Assembly (NCBI GenBank): GCA_030374805.1
Contig: JARGSG010000218.1
Span: 62,001 to 126,000, forward strand
Reading direction: 5' to 3'
Length of the DNA stretch: 64,000 nt
From: Gracilaria gracilis
Taxonomy: Eukaryota; Rhodophyta; Florideophyceae; Gracilariales; Gracilariaceae
Position numbers and translations under genes: made by a program. The notes below the pieces were generated by a model, which worked only from the letters and a program-made list of their open reading frames with translations, was not told the DNA's origin and ran no database searches. The first letter of the stretch is position 1; each line of letters opens with the position of its first letter. Shown here one piece after another: positions 57,387-64,000 of the stretch.

Positions 57387-57401
57387 TATCCCCCTCCTTA
57401 A
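57387..57401 (-). promoter_or_regulatory. Ty3-C 3' polypurine tract
   Basis: CTTAAGGAGGGGGATAT on the minus strand ends at the LTR start, as in Ty3-B. Confidence 0.8.
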
Positions 57402-57421
57402 GAGTGAGCCATGCCGTCGCG

Positions 57422-59380
57422 ATGGCGGGTCGAACTCCCAACCGTGGGCATAAAAGCGCATCCCCGAAGTCTTCGGATTCCATCTCGCCTCGCGAAGATC
57501 AAGTCACAACCACTCGAGAGTGCAAACCTCGCTCCAGCGACGATCAATCCTGTTCACAACAGTCTTCAACTCGCTCTCGCGGTGTCATTACCAACCTTCC
57601 CGTTCTTCGAGTGCCTCGCGCGATGAGCGGTCAACCTCCGAATTCGAGATACTTCTCCGGATTTCGTTCGGTGCCTCTTCCGCATAGCAGCAATGCTTCT
57701 GGGGCGTCCCAGGGGCTGAACGCCAGTGGCGGACACATTCTCTTCCCGGGGCAGCAGCCCCATGGTCAGGTCATGCATGACGTGCCGTGGCCTTCCTACG
57801 ATGAGCTAGTCGGGCTGAACCCTCGCGTTCATGCGCACATCTTCCGGACTGCTCCTTGGTTTCATCCTACAGCCGTTTTCAACGAGGAGCTTATCGTGTC
57901 CTATGCGGACGGTACTGATCGCCTTCCCGGGGATCTTCCGGCGTTAGTCACCACTTTGTGGGATTGGCGTCGACTGGTTGCCGTCCCTCCTCACGCAATC
58001 TTGCAGCGTTCCGGCGAGTCGCTGGCTTCCGCTCAGGCGGCGTTGGTTCGCTTGGGCTATGCGCGGCAGAGCCGGGCGAACTTCAAGTTCCCAATTCCTG
58101 ATTCCATCAGCTTCGATCTCTGGTTGTACCGTACACAAGGCGAGATTTCGTATTGCGCCCGCTTGGCGGTGGTTGAGACTTACTCCTGGAGAAGACGTCC
58201 TAATGTACGCCAGGAGGCGGTGTGTTGGATTCATCCAATCATCCGGGCGGAGTTCAGGTATCTTCGCCGGGAGTCCCGTTCGTGGTGGTTACAGAACTTC
58301 ATCCGCGATGAGCGTCATGCGCGTTCCCGTTTCGGGTTTCTCGTCCCGTATCAAAACACGAAGATCAATCGAATCCGGCACAACCACCGGCTGGGCCGTT
58401 ACGTTCCAATTCTCACTTGGTGGTCCTCGGTGGAGGTGTGTCGCGGGTGCTACGTGAAGTTGCCCCCGGTTCTCTCCTCTCTGGGCTCCTGCCTCATCGA
58501 GGATCCGTATTCCGGACTGTGGTCCGTGGTGCTCACCCAGTGGGCCATCCGCACCGCGGCTTATCTCCTATGGGAAGTATATGACCAGTATCGACTGTGG
58601 TATGTCCCGCCTCGCCTTCGTGCGTGCATCCGAGAACTCTCGTTGCGAGTCCCTCTGGGAGGTGAAAACAATGCCGAAGAAGTTCGTGGGCTCCTCGACG
58701 TAGTCGACCGAGTTAATTGGGCCAGCGTGCCCTTCGCTCAGAGCGGCCGCGGTCCCGAGGACGGCGGTTTCGACCGGTCTCCGGGACGACGCACGCCATT
58801 GGCGGGAGATTTCATCTTTTTCAATCCCTTGGAGGTGCAAGAGATCACCGCAGCTGAAGCGGCAGCTCTCCGGATGGCTCCGAGGTATATCCCTTACGGG
58901 CATCCCGTTGGCTTCGTCGACGCTGACGATTTTTACAAAGCCTACGGCGGTGAAGACGACCAAATGATGGACGAAGAACCCGAGACGGGGTATGATGACG
59001 ACGTAGTCGAAGAGGTTCCTTCTGCCAACGCGGCTGAGCGGACCTCCAATGACACGGCAGCGCCGGGAATGGCGACGGCTGAGCCGGTGGATCCACCCGC
59101 GCCCGAACCTTCGTCAGTAGGTGCTGTGGTGGCTTCCCTTCCGGACGAACCAGATGTGATCGAGGTGCCTACGGTCCTCCCCTCTGTGGGTGGAAGCGGT
59201 GAGGCGGCTGTGATCGCTCAGTTCCTCCGGGGAGTTGGGCTTTCCGCAACTGTCGCCAGCGGGGACGTCGCCACAATGCGGGATGCGTTGGCTGCACGCC
59301 TTACTGGCGGATCCAATCCCAGCAATGGGGGTACTGGTGACGGTGCTCCGGGCCTTTCCAACCAAGGGTCGGGGGCTTAG
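57422..59380 (+). CDS. Ty3-C antisense accessory protein, open frame
   Basis: An ATG at 57422, 36 bases from the LTR, opens 652 residues without interruption. The frame extends upstream into the LTR but has no earlier ATG there. Residues 1-120 are Ser/Pro/Arg-rich and probably disordered, with YFSGFRSVPLP near 90. A conserved core at 123-440 begins WPSYDELVGLNP and contains APWFHP, RLPGDLPALVTT, ISYCARLAVVE, FLVPYQN, CRGCYVKLPP (Cys340 and Cys343), SGLWSVVL and YDQYRLWYVPPR; it is rich in Trp, Tyr and Arg. An acidic stretch (530-590) and a short helix (594-625) close it. Ty3-B and Ty3-A carry the same gene at the same place. It is convergent with pol, 174 bases apart, so its transcript would start from an antisense promoter in the 3' LTR. 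No known family recognised. Antisense extra genes are described in some plant Ty3 elements (Grande, RIRE2), but I see no evident similarity to them. Confidence 0.88.
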   Translation: MAGRTPNRGHKSASPKSSDSISPREDQVTTTRECKPRSSDDQSCSQQSSTRSRGVITNLPVLRVPRAMSGQPPNSRYFSGFRSVPLPHSSNASGASQGLNASGGHILFPGQQPHGQVMHDVPWPSYDELVGLNPRVHAHIFRTAPWFHPTAVFNEELIVSYADGTDRLPGDLPALVTTLWDWRRLVAVPPHAILQRSGESLASAQAALVRLGYARQSRANFKFPIPDSISFDLWLYRTQGEISYCARLAVVETYSWRRRPNVRQEAVCWIHPIIRAEFRYLRRESRSWWLQNFIRDERHARSRFGFLVPYQNTKINRIRHNHRLGRYVPILTWWSSVEVCRGCYVKLPPVLSSLGSCLIEDPYSGLWSVVLTQWAIRTAAYLLWEVYDQYRLWYVPPRLRACIRELSLRVPLGGENNAEEVRGLLDVVDRVNWASVPFAQSGRGPEDGGFDRSPGRRTPLAGDFIFFNPLEVQEITAAEAAALRMAPRYIPYGHPVGFVDADDFYKAYGGEDDQMMDEEPETGYDDDVVEEVPSANAAERTSNDTAAPGMATAEPVDPPAPEPSSVGAVVASLPDEPDVIEVPTVLPSVGGSGEAAVIAQFLRGVGLSATVASGDVATMRDALAARLTGGSNPSNGGTGDGAPGLSNQGSGA

Positions 59381-60645
59381 TCCATCTTCCTCCTGATTCT
59401 CGCTGTGAGGTGTTGTTGTAGGATATAGCCTTGATGGCCATTAAACCTACTTCCGTCTATGACGTATATTTTTCCTTTTCCAAGTGCCTGCTTCGTCTTC
59501 TCCCCCTTCTCAACTTCCTTCTTGGTGAGGTAGCTTCTTCCCCTTCGGGGCGTGTTATCCCACTTGGGCGTTGACAATTGTCGCCGGGAGACCCGTGAGA
59601 GTACGCCGATGGTACTGCACCACTTTCGATCGTGGGAGATGCTCGATTGGCTCATCCAAGTCAGCCTCGGGTCCGTAGCCGTACCAACGTACGAGATACT
59701 GTATGTACCCCAACGGGTGGTATGAGTGTTCCACTATGTGGTCGACTACGAACTCCTGTCGGAAGACTTCCCGGCCTTGCCGTATGATTACGACATCCTG
59801 CTTCGGAGAGCTCTCCGGTGGCTTCACCGTGTGTGGCACTGCGTCGGTGTTCCGGTTAGACCCTGTTGTGTCCAGCAAGGTTGGTGGCACTGCTCCTTCG
59901 CGGTGTGGTCCCCCACTTGGGTCGAGTGTGACGCGTCTCGCGGTGTCGGTGTTTTCGATGCCTTGGTTTGGTAGAGTTCCTTCTCCCGCGGAAGTCCCAA
60001 GTGGGCGTACCGCAAGTTTGCGTGATAGCGACCGTTTCGACCGAGTTGTGCGTGGCGTCGAACGCGCTGGCGTCAACGGTAACCCTGATTGAACCGGCCT
60101 CGCCGTGGTGGCACGTGACGTTGTCAACGGTTGGCCGTCATTGGTCTGCGCCGTGGCGTGTTCCGCCTCCGTATGTACGGGAGGTGTGATCTCGGCTTGT
60201 CGACGTGGTTCGCTCGCTGAGCTGATCTCCCTTACAGGTGTAGTCGGTGTGCTACGGTTGGCACCTCCTTGCTGGGCATTTAGCGACGTTTCCACGGTGT
60301 GGCCCGCCTCAGGCGTGTTGGGCGACTTAGTTTCCGACGACTCTTCTCCGTCCTGGACGTGCGAGCTCAACGCCTTGGGCGGTATTTCCACTCCGATCTG
60401 CGACGTATTCACTCCAAGCGCGCTATGAGGCGTAGGCAACGGCTTTGCCGGTAACGACTGAGTCTCCTCGGTCCTGTCCCGCATGGCGGTAGTGTCTGGT
60501 GACGATTCCACTTCTGCGTTGATGCGCGGCGACCTTGACGAGACGCCGGGCTCCCGAGAGGGCTTTGATTGCGCATCAGCGGTGTCACTCTTCCATCCCA
60601 CACGGTGTTCCTCACGTGACAGCGCGGAAGCATGACGATTAACGA

Positions 60646-60663
60646 GTCCCTCCCCCTCCTTAG
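60646..60663 (-). promoter_or_regulatory. Internal polypurine tract, Ty3-C copy 2
   Basis: Minus strand CTAAGGAGGGGGAGGGA in the linker, at the place of the Ty3-A and Ty3-B copies. Confidence 0.6.
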
Positions 60664-63600
60664 ATGGAGCGACATGAGGACTGGGTGTTAACGCGCCAAG
60701 ACAGCGAATAATTACGCCAGGCGGCGGGGCTTCAGACAGCGAAGCACCAGGGCGCGTAGAGTCCGATAACATCGGCAAATCCGAGAGTCCCCGACTTGGG
60801 TGTGGTACCTCCTTAGGGCGGTCGATCGGGGGTGGGTCCGGTGTGTCCGTAGTGTTCGTTTCCGCTTCTGCGGTAGAGTGTCTATTTGATGGGTCGTTTT
60901 CCTCAGGCGGGGGTGCAAAAACCACGCGATCGCGGGAAATGCGTTCGTGTTGCTGACCCATCTCTACTACGACAGTGTCGGATTCCACTGCAATTGTCTT
61001 GAAGGGACCGTCGGCGACGGGTGAGAGCTTATGTCGTTTCTCCTTGCCTGGGTTCTAATACTCCTTACGGATGAACACATAGACCCCTTCTTTAAGGGCG
61101 GGTGGTCTTCGAGGGGCGCGCTGATCGAAATCACGCTTATATGCGGCTTGTGACCGGGCCATTGACCGTTGTGCTGCAGGGACCAGCTTGGTAAGCCATG
61201 TCTTCCAGATTTTCCTGTATCCCTTTGTCGAAGGAAATTGATCCAGCGTTGGCTGTGCTTCGAGCGCCATGGGCGGCGGGGTGCGAGACAGAACCAATTC
61301 AAATGGAGTCAATCCCGTAGTACGGTGTAACTGAGTGTTGTATGCGAATGTCAGCGCATCGGTGAACAGGTCCCACGTGGTGGGGTGATCGGCTACGTAT
61401 GAACGGAGTACTGCTAACAGCGTCCGGTTAAACCGTTCAGCCTGCCCATTTCACTGGGGGTGGTAGGTTGTCGTGAAGAGATTCTTGACATCCAGAATCC
61501 TGCATACATCCCCGGAGAACCGGGAGGCAAACTGTTTCTCGTTGTCGGAGAGTAGATTCACCGGTGGACCGTAGACGAATGCCCAATGGGTGACGAATGC
61601 TTGCGCAACCGTCAGTGACGTGATTCTCCGTAAGGGGACGGTACGAACGAGCTTCGAGAAACGATCCGTGATCAGGAGTGGAAATTTGTTACGCCGCTTA
61701 ATAGCGAGGAACGGTCCCAAAATATCGATAGCTACGAGTTCCAGGGGCGCCCTTGCGGGGAAGAGCTTCAACTTCGTCGCATGGCGGCGAAGTTTGACGC
61801 GATTCCGAGCACACTTGGGGCAGAACCGCACAGTTTCGTAGCAATCCACAGCCATTGCTGGCCAGTAGAATTTCCTTCGCAATGTAAGGTAAAGTTTCCG
61901 TCCTCCGACGTGGCCACTAAGTTTGGCATAGTGTGATAAGTGTAACACCCGAGATTGTAGGGCGTGTGGCACCACTATTTGTGGGTTTACAGTTACCGTG
62001 CGAACGAGATATCCAATATCATTCACCCGAAAGGGGAGATCAGCTCCTCCATTGAGTTGCGCCCGAATCTTCGTGCAGTAGGGATCGCTGAATTGTTCTC
62101 TAACCATCTCCTCCGTTGTGACGGGTACGAAGTTCCCTGGTAGGGGGTTCGCACTTTCCCTGACATCGAGTAGGTCATCCAGTTCCTGGTCAAAATCCAG
62201 TTCGCCTGGCCATTCCTCTTCGATATCATCCATTTCACCTGCGGTGTAGTTGTCAACTGCGAAGCAGGGTATTTCCTCGTCATCGATGGCTAACGCTTCC
62301 CCTGTGGTGGGTAGGCGTGAAAGGGCGTCGGCTTGTGTATTGTTGGCGCCCTTCTTGTAGGCAACGTTGAAGTCAAACTCTGCAAGACGCAGTCTCCAAC
62401 GCATTAAGCGGCCTGAAGGCTCCGATATGGAGAGTAGCCATCTCAATGATGAGTGATCCGTGTAAACGGTGAAATGATCACCCATGAGGTAGAGGCGTAG
62501 TGTGCATAATGCCCACACTACTGCAAGACATTCCTTCTCCGAGACGGAGTAATTCTTCTCATGCACGTTTAACGAACGGGACCAGTACCCAATTGGCTTG
62601 CGTTCCCCCTCTGGGGCGGTTTGAAACAAGGCGCAGCCTACCTGGTAGTCACTACAATCCGTGTCTACGGTATATGAAAGTCCCGGTTTCGGTAGTGACA
62701 ATACTGGTGCCGTGGTTACAGCCTCTTTGAGAGAGTTAAAGGCTTCCGTCTGAGTAGACGTGAATGGGTCCAACTTAGGCGGTTGACCTTTCCGCAGAAG
62801 CTCGTTGAGAGGTGCCGCAATGTCCGCGAAGTTGGGAGTAAACCGTCTATAGACCTTGACTAATCCTAGGAAGGATCCCAGTTCAGTCTGGGTAGTCGGT
62901 TCCGTGGCCTGTTTCAGCGACTTCACACGAGCTTCCTCGATCATGAAACGTCCTGGACGGATTATGTGACCCAGATACTTGACAGTATCCGTGAGGAATT
63001 CGCATTTCCTCAGCTTGAGTGTCACTCCGGCATCCCATAACGTGGCCATTATGTCTCTCACATGTGTGAGGTGATCATCCCGATTATCTGAGAATAAAAT
63101 GACGTCGTCAAGGTAGACGAGACAAGTACGCCACTTGAAGCGGGCCAGTAAGATATCAATAGCACGCTGAAAAGTAGCGGGAGCATTCGTTAAACCAAAG
63201 AGCATCCGTTTAAAACGGTAGGGGCAAGAATGGCAGACAAACGCTGTCTTGTCCTGATCCTCCTTTCTCACTGGAACCTGCCAGTATCCTCAGTTAGCAT
63301 TCAAGGCCGTAAATACGGTAGCATTTCCGAGAGAATCGATGTATTCATTCATACGTGGAGTAGGGTACACTTCCTTGACGGTAAGAGCGTTTAGACGACG
63401 ATAGTCGATACAGAAGCGCCAGGAACCATCCGGTTTCGGAGCCAGTACCACTGGTGATGCCCACGGCGAATGTGCCGGTTCTATTACTCCTGCACGGAGC
63501 ATCTTGTCCACCTGAAATTGATCTTCTTCTCTGGCCTTGAGCCCTGCCCTGTACGGATGTTGGGCTACTGGCCGAGAGTTCGGAAGGAGATCAATCCGGT

Positions 63601-63826
63601 GTTCCGTGGTATTTATCTCTCCGAGAGAACCATCCCACATTGTCGTGAATTCACGAAGCATATCGCGCAGTCGTTTGCGGTGTGTCTCCGGAACATGTCC
63701 GAGGTCGAGTTCTTCCAATTTTTTCACTGGGTCCAATTGGTCGTAACTCGTCGGAACGCGTGTCTTCTCTGTCTTAACAGGTTGCTGACCCGAGAGATTC
63801 GGCGACGGAGACGAATGAGATTTAGA

Positions 63827-63843
63827 CTCCTCCCCCTCCTTAG
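63827..63843 (-). promoter_or_regulatory. Internal polypurine tract, Ty3-C copy 1
   Basis: Minus strand CTAAGGAGGGGGAGGAG at the protease-RT junction, at the place of the Ty3-A and Ty3-B copies. Confidence 0.6.
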
Positions 63844-64000
63844 AGTGAACGATTCCGAGCACATCGGCAGCAGTCATCTTCGTCAGTACCAACGGAGTTG
63901 GATGCGGTATGACCGAGCCAATCACTTGGTTTTTCACCAGATACTGGGTTGTCTTGCCTAGATTGGCTATCAACACGTAAAACGGATTATCCGATTCCAC

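Larger units (their letters stand above)
56537..64000 (-). mobile_element. Ty3-C: Ty3/gypsy chromovirus, minus strand, cut by window edge
   Basis: Read on the minus strand: end of protease region, RT, RNase H, integrase, linker, chromodomain, antisense gene, polypurine tract, LTR. Gag, most of the protease and the 5' LTR lie beyond 64000. The whole visible pol is in one frame with only three stops. This is the best preserved Ty3 coding sequence here, although its LTR belongs to a different family from Ty3-B. Confidence 0.95.
59555..64000 (-). pseudogene. pol: Ty3-C Pol: RT to chromodomain, three in-frame stops
   Basis: A single minus-strand frame from the window edge to 59555, with stops TGA 63290-63292, TGA 61451-61453 and TAG 61055-61057. 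Motifs in order: SKEGEE (internal purine tract), RT with CIDYRRLNALT, FTALNAN and YLDDVILFS, RNase H with DTDCSDYQVGCAL, integrase with VAIDILGP, LLSDNEKQF and AERFNRT, then about 380 residues of disordered linker and the chromodomain EFVVDHIVEHSYHP with LVRWYGYGPEADLDEPIEHL. The motif A Asp of RT (FTALDAN elsewhere) is Asn, next to the first stop, where Trp is expected. RT is therefore inactive on two counts. Linker and chromodomain are in frame with integrase, which shows the intact form of the gene. Confidence 0.93.

Noticed and set aside
1..64000. CRISPR arrays, rRNA genes, telomere repeats
   Set aside because: No regularly spaced short repeats, rRNA signatures or telomeric arrays were seen.

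Overview
The window looks like nuclear DNA of a eukaryote, in a transposon-dense, gene-poor region. Evidence: long terminal repeat (LTR) retrotransposons of both Ty1/copia and Ty3/gypsy-chromovirus type, several cut-and-paste DNA transposons with DDE or hAT transposases, one probable 58-base spliceosomal intron, and TATA-type promoters. A red alga (florideophyte, Chondrus-like) is my best guess, from the mixture of compact genes and heavy LTR load. A stramenopile or other alga is not excluded, and no gene in the window fixes the taxon.

Layout. 1-12029: an old, broken Ty3 chromovirus (Ty3-A, 5' LTR just outside the window), itself interrupted around 6930-9600 by a two-gene DDE transposon (T1). 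12030-13053: a second, decayed copy of that two-gene transposon (T2), cut by Ty3-A. 15060-16075: LTR plus gag remnant on the minus strand. 16456-17236: solo Ty3 LTR with perfect target duplication. 17799-22400: nearly complete Ty1/copia element. 22412-34079: complete Ty3 chromovirus (Ty3-B) with perfect target duplication and a 249-bp MITE in its 5' LTR. 34152-36150: LTR fragment and decayed hAT transposase. 36151-40246: AT-rich repeats. 40247-41191: the one gene that looks like an intact host gene, encoding a secreted Cys-rich protein. 42900-43770: two SINE-like repeats. 44070-52723: an 8.65-kb Harbinger-like transposon with perfect 25-bp terminal inverted repeats and a 3-bp duplication. 54969-55825: old LTR. 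56537-64000: a third Ty3 chromovirus (Ty3-C) on the minus strand, running off the right edge.

Three things stand out. (1) All three Ty3 elements carry an extra gene between pol and the 3' LTR, on the opposite strand from gag-pol. In Ty3-C it is an open 652-codon frame, in Ty3-B it has two stops, and in Ty3-A it is mostly deleted. The Ty3-B and Ty3-C copies share protein sequence while differing at many synonymous sites. (2) The 44070-52723 transposon holds, besides a decayed DDE transposase and a trihelix/SAP-like protein gene, sequence resembling chromatin-remodelling proteins: an HSA module as in SWR1/SRCAP/EAF1, and a CHD1-type SANT/CHCT C-terminus, with no ATPase between them. (3) T1 and T2 each pair a DDE transposase with the same unrecognised protein in divergent orientation, which defines a two-gene transposon family.

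The retroelements use standard reverse-transcriptase/integrase machinery. Nearly all carry a few inactivating changes and would need help in trans. The coding calls are from reading translations by eye; no database search was possible.
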